The position numbers were made by a program, and so were the translations under genes. A stretch of 64,000 nt of DNA from Haemonchus contortus (Eukaryota > Nematoda > Chromadorea > Rhabditida > Trichostrongylidae): the NCBI GenBank assembly GCA_000469685.2, contig LS997566.1:34950420-35014419 (forward strand). Direction: 5' to 3'. This document shows positions 23,401-34,900 of the stretch, in pieces; position 1 is the first letter of the stretch; each line of letters starts with the position of its first letter. A model generated the notes under the pieces. That model was not told the DNA's origin, made no database searches, and saw only the letters and a program-made list of their open reading frames with translations.

Positions 23401-25190
23401 GAAATCCATGATCCACGAAAAGGTCAGATGAGAGGCACTGTGTGTCAGGTTAAAAAAACAACCCAAGTTGTTCCCAAGGAAGGCTCAAAGCCCACTTTCG
23501 ACACTCGCTGCCTATCGATATTCCCATGGAAGTACTCAATTAGAACGTTCTATAGGTCGATGGCATTCAAAATGAAGCTTGTTTGTTGTGATTGTAGCAG
23601 GCTGTTATACATTAACGACTAACAGTAATGGATGGAATGGCTGCAATTTCTTCCATACTCCCGTTTTTCTTCTCAATCTCGATCAACCTTAAAAATTATT
23701 TGAGAAAGCTTTAAACTTCGGGCCAGGGAGAGTATTCCCGTTTTCTGGGCTGATGGAAGAATTCATTCAAGTAGGTTGAACTATCAGTACAATAAGCAAA
23801 AAGGCAAAAAAAGGCAGGAAGGGGTCCCAGCTGAAGGCAAAAATTGTGCACAGCTGAGAAATCGCCTAACAATAACATTCAGCATGTGACCTCCGCACCC
23901 GACATGCACACATAAAGATTAAAGATTGTCAGTGTTCCAGTTCCCTCATTTTCCTGTCGAAGCTTCGATACTTACTCCGAAGAAGGGGAGAATTCCCTGA
24001 GTGGAAGGTTCTGCAAGGTTCACACCCTGGTAGTCCCGAATGGTTGTTTTTCTGTAAGTCAAAAGCTGCTAGTATTCTTGTTCTATATGATTGCAAAAAG
24101 AATTTAAATCGTTATTGAAGAACCTCACGAAAGTTGGGACTCGAGTGACGTCCAAAATAAAATACAAGTTTATGGAGTACGCGAAATTGTAATCCTATCC
24201 TTGACTGTATACGTACATATACATGTACGTCACTGGAGATGAATGAGAAAAGAGTTACAGTTTTATGTTCTCAGGCCAAATAAAATAAAATAGAAGATAG
24301 TACAGGTCACTATATCGGATGAATAATCTATCCGTCACCAATTGACGATTTCCTGATTTGATTCTCTCTTCAAAATTCAGAGGCAATTCAAGCCGTGTAG
24401 CTGTTTGTTACTCGACTTTCTACAAACTTGGAAATGTTGTTGGAAGAATTATAGCTAGGCAATCTCCAATCATTCGTTTAGAGGATGAGGATTGGAATCC
24501 AACAGTGATCTGAAACTCCAGCTTTCTCATGGGTCTTCGGCTAAAAATTTCAGATGCTGCGCTCTGCACTTAACTCACCTCATGAGGAACTGGACGACGA
24601 GCGTATGCAATGTAACATACTGGTCAGTACATGCCACAGAAGACCTCATTTTACAGAATCTCCGTAAGATTCATAAGTTCAATGACGACACTTTAAATGG
24701 TCATTTGAAGTCACGTTTTTCAAGTTCACTAACCGTACATTTATAATAAAAATAACAAAATAAGACTTTAAATTAGAATTCTCGAATAACAACCTCAATC
24801 CTTTTGGTGGTTTTCGAAAATACCAGTACAATGAGCTCTTACAAATGGTGATTTTCTAATGCGATTATGATTATGACTTATACAAAATAAGCTAGATCGT
24901 TGCTCAGTACGAAAAGGCTCGAACAGTCAGTGTTGCTGAATTTGGAATGCCCAGTTTATACCCATATTTTACTTCTGGTGACAGTTGTAAACTTTAGTTC
25001 ACCTGCATGAGCAATTGAATAAGGCTTACTCATACAGAGAGCCTCCAATGTGGGTACGTTTTTTTCTCCTTCTCAGTTAACGTTAGAGCAACAGCCATGC
25101 CCTGGAAGTTCGATATTTGGTTTGTATGTGTCAAATGGTATGAAGGATAAAGGATGAAGTCTTGGGTCCTTATCAATCCCTTCTGAAGGC
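23400..25190. other. no supported gene
   Basis: Only short frames without domains or good splice contexts were found between genes 3 and 4. Confidence 0.35.
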
Positions 25191-25196
25191 TGCTTC

Positions 25197-25425
25197 TCCG
25201 CAGTCGACTCAAATTCGGAATCGTAGCGCCGTATTGTCTGCGTATGCCTATGCAATGATTTCCGGCGGCCAGCCAGTGTGCAAGCCAGTGTTTTTGTCCT
25301 AACAGTCGGGTCTGGCACCAATTAGACGATCCCGGAGGGATGGAAGACACAGTTGTCTTGGGCGGATTTCGATTCGAGATTCGAACCCGTGTGGGTAATG
25401 CTACAGATCACAATTAAAGGGACCA
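25197..25425 (-). repeat. tRNA-derived SINE copy
   Basis: The minus strand carries a degenerate head with a B-box-like GGTTCGAATC, then body phrases corresponding to TCCGGGATCGTCTAATTGGT and GCCGGAAATCATTGCATAGG, and the tail CAATACGGCGCTACGATTCC. Order and phrases match the copies at 56085 and 61993. Confidence 0.5.
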
Positions 25426-25429
25426 CAGC

Positions 25430-25477
25430 GACTATTCCAATAAATTTTTAATGTAGACACTTTCATGCTAGTATAAG
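25430..25477 (+). promoter_or_regulatory. promoter module, secreted-peptide gene 4
   Basis: GACTATTCCAATAAATTT starts at 25430 and TATAAG at 25472, 42 bp apart. The ATG follows 41 bp after. The leader TTCAGAACC before the ATG is shared with gene 3. Confidence 0.6.
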
Positions 25478-25512
25478 TGGCCTGACGCCCACTCAGACTT
25501 CAGAACCGTACA

Positions 25513-26656
25513 ATGCTTGCCGTCTACCTCAGGCTTTTTGTCCTTGATGAGTTCTTTAGATGCTCTTTGTCCTCTATGGTCTCTAAAACCGCTTCTGTTT
25601 GAAATTTTTTGTCTAGAAAAGACCTCCAACTAAAAAAAGTTGTTTTCTCTGAAGCTGTTTTTCTATAGCTTTTACCCAAGCAAGGAGTCTCGATAGTGAG
25701 ATTCAGCCGATACACCATCCGTTGGAGTGATCTGAAGCAGGTTTCCAAGGAGAGCTATGAAGTGAATAAATGGGCCATGGTTTCTGTGAATTTTTAATTT
25801 GTTCTTAGGATAACAACATAATCGATCCATTTGAAAGAGGTATTTATGGAAAACTAGTGTGAAATTATGTTGGTGGGAGCAGTTGACTATAACCGACTTT
25901 ACTGCGCTTGGGAGAGGGTGGTGATGAAAATTTTGTGAGCATCGAGTGTAATCAAGCTCATTTCTGTATTTTTTTCGTTTCGAGTCCCACCGTCGGCATC
26001 TCTTTTGTGGGCATCAGGTAGATTCTGATTTCTTGCACGGACTGGTAGCCTAAAATTCGGTTTCACAACAAAATTCTGTTGAATCGCCTCTCCTCCCTAG
26101 GAACCAACGGCGAGATGGCCGAGCGGTCTAAGGCGCTGGTTTAAGGCACCAGTCCCTTCGGGGGCGTGGGTTCGAATCCCACTCTCGTCAGTCTTTTGTA
26201 GATATCAACTATGTTTTTGATCATGTTCAAGAATTCGTGCTCACAACTCGATTGTACAATCAAGTTGATAGTTTTACCCTAAATGAACTTGGGTGAGGGA
26301 AACAAGGTACCCGTTGGGTTAATTGTAAGTAGATAAATGATTGGGAAGCGGTATTGCCTTTGAAAAGGGTTCTGGTTTTAAAGCCTCTAGAAAGAGTAAA
26401 GCCCCTAAAAAGGGTTTTGCTAGTAGGGTAGATGGTTTGGTTGATGAAGATAGGAAGAATTTTCGGATTTCGTTGAAGATAAGTCAATAAGGAACATAGA
26501 AAATGCCCCATTGTCCACAGTCCGGATCAGTCTAGAGATTTGCCAGATTCATGCCCGGAAAGTGGAGTGCATTCTCCAAGAGCAGCGGATCGTTTGCTGA
26601 GATCGACCATGAAAGCTCGAGTGAAATTTTGGGAAAAATCCTTTTCACTGAAATAA
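25513..26656 (+). pseudogene. paralogue of gene 3 with broken first splice donor (gene 4)
   Basis: The inferred exons are 25513-25546, 25669-25726 and 26521-26656. Joined, they read without a stop for 75 residues: signal peptide MLAVYLRLFVLAFTQA, then PDQSRDLPDSCPESG and HSPRAADRLLRS, clearly homologous to gene 3, and a longer C-terminus. Exon 1 has the same 34-nt length and phase as genes 2 and 3. However, its donor reads G|ATGAGT instead of G|GTGAGT. Without splicing the frame ends after about 30 codons. So it is either a very recent pseudogene, a gene using a rare AT donor, or a polymorphic or sequencing difference. Intron 2 holds a tRNA-Leu gene. AATAAA is at 26673-26678. Confidence 0.6.
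26109..26190 (+). tRNA. tRNA-Leu (anticodon AAG)
   Basis: This is an 82-nt gene with a 7-bp acceptor stem (GGCGAGA/TCTCGTC, one G-U), D arm, anticodon stem CTGGT/ACCAG with loop TTAAGGC (AAG), a long class II variable arm (TCCCTTCGGGG) and T arm GTGGGTTCGAATCCCAC. A and B boxes are intact. TTTT follows 4 nt downstream as a Pol III terminator. It lies in intron 2 of gene 4, same strand. Confidence 0.95.
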
Positions 26657-27107
26657 TCCTCAACATCTGCACAATAAATATTATTGTTCACTGTTTTTGA
26701 GTAGTTACTTTGAGTAAAGAAAGGGAACGACACATCAAAACTACGTCCAGTGTCTGCAATTGAAGGCAGATTTTGCGTTGGCTGATATGCTAGAGAAGAC
26801 GATGTGTGGTGTAATAGATTGTCAAAGGAGGCTTGGAGTTCTGCCAAGACCAACGAGCAGGCGCTTGGCTGGAAAGAGTCAGCTGAGGAATTGGTGATAT
26901 CGAAACAGCTGGCAAATTGGTGATATCGGTGCTGCGACATAAAGGAGCGAGAATTTATTTTTTCACAGGTTTAGTGGGGGTTCCATTTCCAGAAAAGGAA
27001 AACAATACGCGAAGGTTTCACGACAGTTCACTTTTTTTTCGGGAATACTCTCGAAATTTCTACAGCGCTACTATAAAAGACCATTATTCACTTGTATAGC
27101 AGGCTAT

Positions 27108-28025
27108 ACTTGACTTCTATCGTCATGTTTCTTGTCACAATGTTCTTGCCACCAGCAAATCACACGGCAGAATATCACTATATTAACTATACCGATATTA
27201 TAGCCGTTATTGCTAGTATAGTCGTTTAACTTCTTGATCACTATAGTTGCCACAACTACAGCTAGACGATCGAATACCAGAGCTTTATTGCGTCAAGCAG
27301 AGAAAACCTCAATTTTGGGTAATTAAACCATATAATGAGAACATAACACATACATGCAAGAAGGCACCAATTGCTATACATGTGAAAGGCAAAGATCATC
27401 GAGGATATTGCTTAATGATGCGAGATGTGAACATAAAGCAAAGAGGTTAAGTGAAGGCGCAGTGATAACTGATCAGCGTATGAGCACAAGGTAATAAATG
27501 AATACCCCTTAAGCGTAATGTGAAGCGTAATACAGCGAGAGATAAAAGCGTAGTAGAAGCGTTAAAAGCACCAAAGGCAACTGGCCTCTGTCTTTGTTCT
27601 GCCCTCCTTATATAGGCGAGGTTTATATTGAGTTCCGCACGACGGGAATTTGGCCTTTTGTGAGAAGTGTGAGAAAGGTTAGATGAGGGATGCGAAAGTT
27701 GGGATGAAAGGATGCGAAAGCTAAGATAAGGAAATGTTTACAGAAGCGCGGCTCGACGCGCCGAGATTGTAATGGGAACCGTGTTGCAGTATGAAGAAGC
27801 TAAGGTCGTGGGATACATGACTGATGATTGACGAATTGGCTGACCATGGCAGCTCCTTTGTTTGACTCGTAGTTGCACTTGTGTGGTCCTTAGCCAGCTG
27901 CGAGACGCCATTGTACCATGTTTTCACCCTGGCAACTAAAATCAAGTCTCATGTGTTATGAGTCATGGTGAAGATTGATAATTTAATGAGAAAATTATCG
28001 AAAATCGCGTATTACCGCGATATTC
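27108..28025 (-). repeat. LTR (left copy) of LTR retrotransposon relic
   Basis: It shares CTTGTCA...TTCTTGCCA.CAGCA and AATCACACGGCAGAAT near its left end, and GTTTTCACC, TATGAGTCAT and ATTACCGCGATA near its right end, with the block at 29826-30362. Edges are approximate. It is longer than the other copy, with extra or lost sequence in the middle. Confidence 0.55.
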
Positions 28026-29292
28026 CCGGCGGCGCCGATGACCGGGAATTAGTGCTTGCGCCGTAGTTCGTCAGATAGTTCTTTGAAGCGTTGGGAGTGG
28101 CGGTCCGCCTGCTTTTGCGCCTTCTCCAGTTTAGTGCAGATTTCCACACCTGATCAGGCAATTCGCAGAGCGCGGAATTGTGACCTTCTTTTTTGCAATA
28201 AATGCACTTGGCATGGAACATGCGGCACTTAGAATTGCCAGGACATTGTTCCAGGCAGCGACCGCATTTCTTTTGATTGAACGAGTATGCGTCTTTCCCA
28301 AACCGATCTCACCAGGGCGCATGCGTCCGCTCGGTGGGATCCGGTCGCTCGATAGAAGGCGCATTTGATCGGCGAGTTTCGCAGAGCTACTGATCTTGGA
28401 AGTCCGCCGCCGCGGCATCGCGGGGAACATGTTGGGAGGCTCATCAAGTCCTCCATGATCATGGCTACCTGGTTTGACGCTCTACGTTCCTCGTGTAACT
28501 CCGCTTCAATGACGTCCTCGGACGTTGAGCTGGCATCACTTCTTTTCGCTGATTTCCCATTTCAATCGCGCGCGGAGCTTCTTCGTTCCTCATGTCTTCT
28601 CCTTCTTATTCTGGTTCCTCACTTTCGAGCTCTTAATCCTCGTTCTCTTCTTCGTGCGGTTCCTCGGGCTGTTCCTGTTCGTGTCGTTGTTGCGTGGCGG
28701 CGCTCCTCCCGGGATGGTCTGCGAGTTTGTCTACGGCTTCTTGTATATTCTTGGGTGCGTTACTTACTTCGTCGTGGAATGAGATTTCGTCTTCTAATTG
28801 TTCCAACTGAAGTGATTCGCGGAGATCTGATAAATAGGCCCTGTGGCTATCGAGTCGCCATTAGCTCTTTTGCTCCCATTTTGACCCTGTCGGGGTCGGT
28901 TGACAGGAGGTTCCTCTCATCGTCGCAAAATGGTCGAGCCATCCATTCGTCCCAAAGTGGCTTCGTGATCGCTCCAGTGGCTAATAGTAGTGGAGGTAAA
29001 GCCACTAATGTGGCCAAGTGAAGTTTGGTGGCAGCCAGGCGTATGCGTAGGTTTCCAATCTTGAGTAAAACTATAGAAATGCGATGTGCTCTGCATTCCA
29101 GCGACGTTTGTGATCGGCTTATAATTTGGATGTGTCTGGGTATGGAGGCGACTTTTTTGGCGCATCTGTCGACTTCCACATATTTTTTGATGATCCTCGC
29201 ATACACTTCCTGTGTGATGGAAGCGGAATGGCCTCACGCAGTCTCTGCAGCTGATCTTTAGTTTCTTGGAGTTGTTGTTGAAGTTGTTCCAT
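28012..29292 (-). pseudogene. gag-like ORF with zinc knuckles (LTR retrotransposon, BEL/Pao-like)
   Basis: On the minus strand an ATG at 29292 opens MEQLQQQLQETKDQLQRL, a coiled-coil-like N-terminus. Further on, in shifted frames, come ATGSHRADACALVRSVWERR and the zinc knuckle CIYCKKEGHNSALC (exact C-x2-C-x4-H-x4-C) near 28170-28215. Two spaced knuckle remnants in this arrangement are typical of BEL/Pao gag in nematodes. Stops and frameshifts break it. No protease, reverse transcriptase or integrase follows; the next sequence is already the LTR, so the element lost pol. Confidence 0.6.
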
Positions 29293-29396
29293 GGTCTGAA
29301 AATAATGTGTTGCTTTTTTATTGAGAGGGCGTCTCTTCCGTCTGCTTGTACATTCAAGAGTTTTCGGAGTATGGGCACATGAGTATATACATATGT

Positions 29397-29790
29397 ATTA
29401 GGTTGAGTCATAGGTACTCGGACAAAATGATAGCGTTGAGTTCTAGAGATCATAACTCAGGGAAGAGGTAACGAAAATAGACGCGCGTAGCATCTTAGAT
29501 AGAGTATAAAAAGTTCTTCCAAACGCATTTTAGCGAACACACCTAGCTGTTTACTTTCCTGCAAAAATGCCCCATGATTTCAAGCCGTCGCAACTCCACC
29601 TCCGCAACACCATCCTATATCTTTTTTTATCTGGCCAAGAGCCCGCGGAGATCGATAGACGTATTAAGGAAGTTAACAAGAAGGGTGCTCCTGCTAGATG
29701 CACAATTCACAAGTGGCACACGAAGTTCACGTCGGACGACTATCCATCGAAAATGGAGACCGTCCAGACGTCAATTTTGTAAAGTGTACC
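29397..29790 (+). mobile_element. mariner 5' fragment with helix-turn-helix region
   Basis: After a TA, the sequence TTAGGTTGAGTCATAGGTAC looks like a mariner terminal repeat. An ORF from 29567 follows, with ILYLFLSGQEPAEIDRRIKE and KKGAPARCTIHKWHTKF, like the N-terminal DNA-binding region of mariner transposases. It stops after 71 codons and the catalytic part is missing. It sits between gag and the right LTR. Confidence 0.5.
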
Positions 29791-29825
29791 TAGCCAGATC
29801 CTTAATGTAGCCATATACTGACTAG

Positions 29826-30362
29826 ACTTGACCTATGTATATCGAGGATAATCGCTTAGCTAACTTGTCATGATATTCTTGCCATCAGCACAATCACACG
29901 ACAGAATTTCACCACTTCATTGCGCCGTAGCAAACGTATTCCTTAAACTTCGATTATCAAACCAATCCATGTTCATAAAAATGACAGACTTAAGTAGGAG
30001 TAATGTAATGTGGAGCAAAGGCCTGATTAAATGAGAGATCAACGTAGTAAAGCTTCGAGTGTATAAAAGAAAAGTATATAATGAAGCATAATGCGTATAA
30101 TCGAAGAGTACCTACCAAGGGTCTATGCGTGTAACATAAATGTAAGACTGGCGAAGAGGCTAGATTGTGGCGGCTCTTTTGTTGGAATGGCAGTCGCACG
30201 TGCGCGTTCCTCGGCCAGCTTCAAAGACGTCTTTGTACGGTGTTTTCACCATGTGTCTTCTAGAAGCTGAAATCAAATCAGTTTCCCCTGCTATGAGTCA
30301 TAGCCCTTATCAATGAATTTAGTGAAAAAATTCTATAAAACCGCATATTACCCGCGATACCG
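29826..30362 (-). repeat. LTR (right copy) of LTR retrotransposon relic
   Basis: This is a diverged direct repeat of 27108-28025. Since gag reads leftward, this is the 5' LTR of the element. Edges are approximate. Confidence 0.55.
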
Positions 30363-30903
30363 ATAATATGTCTGGAAATTCGATGTTAATGCAGTCGCTT
30401 GCCTACATGAAGGGTCACCTTCGACTTTCTCGTTTCAGGCTTTTGATCGTTGGATTTAGGCATACACAGAACAGCTTGGAAGGAATTTCAAAGCCAGATA
30501 CTCTATGCAAATTCCTATGGACTTCAGCAGCGGGTGGTCGGATTTGAAATCGGAAAGAAGTACGAGTCGAGTTTGGTGAGATATTCGGTAATTATAGGGG
30601 GAGCCAGACGTGTTATGCACATACAACATAGTGTTCTTGCATAGTAACTCCTTGGAAACTTCCAGAACATTCCAGAATAATCTGGATGTCGCGACTGTAT
30701 TTAAACGAATTTCTTTCCAGAAAGAATGTATCAGTGAGCAGAGGAATCATAGAATTGTAAAAGCAGAGAGTCATCATTGCAGTAGACAAATGCTTAGAAG
30801 GCATCGTTCAGCTTCGCTACCGACTAATTCTTTTGTAAGATTCATTTCTCGAATTTCAATCGCTCGTTATCACGCAAAAGCTTACGACATAGAATTCAAT
30901 ATA

Positions 30904-31567
30904 CAGTACCGGTCAGTGAAGCATTCGTTTTCACTTTTTCAAACATAACTTCCTCAAAACTTGAGCTTCCTGCTAAAAACTCAAACAGTAGGAAACATCG
31001 GCAGTTAGTAATATTATACTGCAGTGATGGCCCAGCAGCACAAATCAAAGCAAAAGTGGCGCTTTATTTTCAAATGTCCCGCCAACACACATTTCTACCT
31101 TCTATAACTGGTGGGTTTTTGTATTAAAAATTTCGCGTGGCTCTTAGTGTTTGAAAAATGAGCACGAAAAGTTCCTTTAGCTGAAGACAGCATGGGAGAA
31201 AATCTCACAGGAAGAGATAGGCAAACTCATCGAGTCCATGCCGCGCCGATGTCAAGCGGTCATTGACGCCGGAGTTTATGCGACAAAGTATTAATGTCGT
31301 AGTTGTTATATTGATATTATACAGGTTGTTCCGTTGAGAATTTGTAAATCCAGACAGATTAAAGATTTCACAGGTATGATGGTGCTTGGACACAAAGTGA
31401 TGTGAATTCTTTTGAATTATTTCATGATCAACTTAGACAGCTGACAAACTGCTCGCTCATCACATTCGTTGATGGGCATCAACTATGAAAAAATCAGGCG
31501 AAACGATGGACATTTGGGGAAGCTATGTTTGAAAAAGTGAAAACGAATACTTCACTGACCGGTACTG
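30904..31567. mobile_element. MITE, family B (TIR CAGTACCGGTCAGTGAAG)
   Basis: Terminal inverted repeats of about 50 bp (left CAGTACCGGTCAGTGAAGCA, right end inverted CAGTACCGGTCAGTGAAGTA) are flanked by TA on both sides. It is 664 bp without transposase. The TA duplication and CAGT ends fit Tc1/mariner mobilisation. Confidence 0.75.
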
Positions 31568-31913
31568 TAGGTGCTTCATATATCTAAGTTTTTCCGAGCA
31601 TATTACTCTAGTAAAGCTCCGCAGAAGTAAACATGAAGTCAAGATTAAAAGGCAACGACGAGGATGAACTTTTAGATGCCAACTGCAACTCGCAAACAGC
31701 TCTTATGGGTCATTGGGAGTCGATGATGACTGTATATAAGTCTGTATTCTCAGCTCCAATGATTATAGCGGATCATATTACACATATGGAGTCTCATTGC
31801 ATCTGGCATATCGGTCGCCCACCAGTAGGGTACGATCTGCCCTACCACGCGTCATCATCATCATCATATAAACATCTCTCCGACTCTTTTATCGACATTT
31901 CTGCCGAGCCGAG

Positions 31914-34900
31914 ATGTCTCATCGACTGTACCCGCTCTTACTTCTTCTCGGCTTTCTCGTGCCTATCCACACCCTCACAAATGAAACCGCGTCAAGGAAT
32001 GCTGGCATTTATTTCCGTCTTAATCAGAAAGCAGTTGATTACATAACAGGTAAGCTCCTCTATGAAGTGCAAGGATCGGCACTCCACATAGCCGTTTTCC
32101 TTGAACTGAAAACCACCTAATGTTGCTTCTACATTTACCATCAGTCATATCTTCGTCGTTTGAGCACCTGTTAATTACCTCGAGTCACTCATTGCTTACC
32201 TTAATTGCTAGTTTTTATACCATATACTACAACGTAGCTCCCACGAAAGTCATATGGAGATTTGCCAAAAATCGGGGATGGATCGGTGATAGTCACAATG
32301 AAAAATTCCCTTTCGACGTTGTCGCTTTTCCCGGGGCCTAAAAAGGCAGAAGTCGTCCGAACATCATTTTAGTTTACAGTAAGTCTACAGTCAACATCTG
32401 GACAAGGGCATAAGTTACAGCGTCAAAGACAGACTTCGAGCCTTTTTTACAAGGCTACCGGTTTCCAGAGTCCACCCATCATCGGCGCTGATGAAAAACC
32501 TGTTTGAAAAGGGTATGCTCATGGACAACTTACTTGAATAGCCTTCATAGATTAGTCATTAATTCGGGTCCGTTCATATACCGCACACTACCTCTCAACC
32601 AACTCTTTCCACAGTACTTGGCATATATTCTTATGATTCAACAATTCCCAGTGATAATCGAATTCGCGACTCACCACCTCATTTGATCGGCATCATCTAT
32701 CCAGGCAATACAATGGCTTTCGATTACTGTATATGCCTTCTGACCCCGCTCATTAGGAGCTCGAGTATTTAGATCGTAAGTGCAATGGGCTGAATAGGGA
32801 GCCGTTCAGTAATTGTCACGCACTTCTCTCCAAACAATTCGGACAATTTCCATCAGGATTTCCGCCATGAATTAGAGGGTTTATAGGCTTCGACGCTCAG
32901 CAGTTACAAACGGACCATACAGGTCCGTGAAGATTAGTTAATATTTCAAATCGACGACGTCATCTACTTCGCTGACGGTCCCATGAAACTGCCCTCTATT
33001 GGTTCAAACTGTTTGGATGAGTAATTGCCTGAGCAGATATCGTCTTTTTAGGATATTCAGTAGAACTTTCAACGTATTGATCAAAACCAGGTGATGATCC
33101 TTAGGGAGCTGGTTCATGTGGTAAAGAAGCGGGAGGAGAAACTTTCCATTTTACGTCTATTTATTTATCAGTTCGTTGGGCTTGCTTACCTATTTTACAT
33201 GGCCCATTGATTTCAGTTTCTTCCATCCTTTTTATTGTTGGCTTTCAGAGCTTGCTAGCGATGCAATGCCAAAAATTCTGAATAATATGCACATACCGGA
33301 TGTGACCGTTACCTCAGCTACCATATCAAAGATACACATTAATCATGTGGAAAAGCCGACGATTCAGGCAAAGTTTCTTCGAGACAGAGGTAAACATGTG
33401 TTTGTACATCTCAGTGGTAATTGGTGGTTTCTGTGTGATGCAGATCATTGGAGCTCAGAACAGATGTTAAAAATATCGTCACATCATCCACATAAGGAGC
33501 GACGTGTCTCTCGTATCGTTGCCAGTCTTTTTTTTTGACGACTGCCAGTTTAAGACGGTGGTTAGGTGGTAGCTTGAAAATTTTCGATTTTCAAATGCCT
33601 GCAAGCGTTTAAAATGCAAAAGTTGATTGTCGAGGATGATCAATACTTCTCAGTTCACATGCAAACTGAAGAAATCTAGTTGGAGGCTGTTGGAGAGGGG
33701 GGGGGGAGGTATGACATGCCTTCCCGTTAATTCTAGATGCCAGAGCGGAGGGAAGGAGAAGGAGGAAGAGGTAGTCGTGTCCACGGGTACACTTTTGAGG
33801 AGAAACTAATCAGTGGTAAACAGAATGTTCAGTTCTTTCCCAACCTCACCTTGTTGCGTGCCCCCCTCCCCCTCGCCGTGATCCTCCGCTCTAGCAGGTC
33901 TGTCACCCCTGCGCTCTGGCGGCTCGTGTTGAGAAGAGGGGTGGCTCTTCCCCAACTTACATTTTCACCACCTCCAATTTTTTCGTTAAGCGGCGTTTTT
34001 GTCACAAATAGTAGTAACTATAGGCGCCGCTGACTGTGTGATGGTTCAACTGAGATTTTCTGCGACACAGTAATGGAGTTGTGTTTGTAGGTGTGCGAGC
34101 AAATGTCAGCCTTCCATACTTACGTACAAGTGCCGACTGTAGCGTTGACTCGTTCTTCATACTTGACGGTTAGTTTTTTTGACTTTTTGCGGTGCATACT
34201 ATCACGCACTTGCTCTGTGGATCGAATCCCGGATTGATATTTGCCTGGGCCAATCGAGCCTTCCGTCCCTTTTCAGTCAGTCAATCGGTACCACATCTTT
34301 GCGGTGCGCCCGAATCTGACTTCCATTCAGAATCCTACTGAAGTTTTTAATGCTTATTTGCCTTATAAAATGAGTTGCTGAAGCTATCAAATGTACAAAC
34401 GAGTGCTTTTAACCTCCCACACGAGTCAGCTTCCGGTCACCTGGCTCCGAGGGAAGGCTCGATTGTATATCGATTCGAGCGAGATCTGACCCAGGGACCA
34501 TGCTCACATGATAGTGCGCCCTCGCCATTATACCACCCCTAACTAGATATTCATTGAACTACGCAAACTATTTTCATTGGAGATTGAGAAACCATAATAT
34601 AATCGGGTTTAAGAGTAATTTCAACTTAAAAAATGCACTGTTCAGGTAGTTTTGTCGTGGAACTACACAATTTCACCATCGAGATCGAGTTGAACATCAA
34701 GCGAAATGAAACATCGGGAAGAAACATATTCGAGGTTGGTCGTAATTTTTGACAAGCTTGCTCTTCTGCTGCGAAAGGACGTAGAGGCTAGAAACGGATG
34801 TGTAGATATTAAAAAAGTATAGAACTGCAAGGTACTGGAGATATGTGAGGAACAACGTACTGCGGAGAGAGACTAAGAGGTCATCACATTCCTAGTTTTT

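Noticed and set aside
26527..26940. 137-codon minus-strand open frame
   Set aside because: Antisense to exon 3 of gene 4, with no domain or signal peptide.
28365..29021. 218-codon plus-strand open frame
   Set aside because: Antisense to the gag relic, which has the zinc knuckle on the other strand.
31633..32046. 137-codon plus-strand open frame
   Set aside because: Overlaps the first exon of the BPI-family gene in another frame; the real exon has TATA box, signal peptide and family motif.
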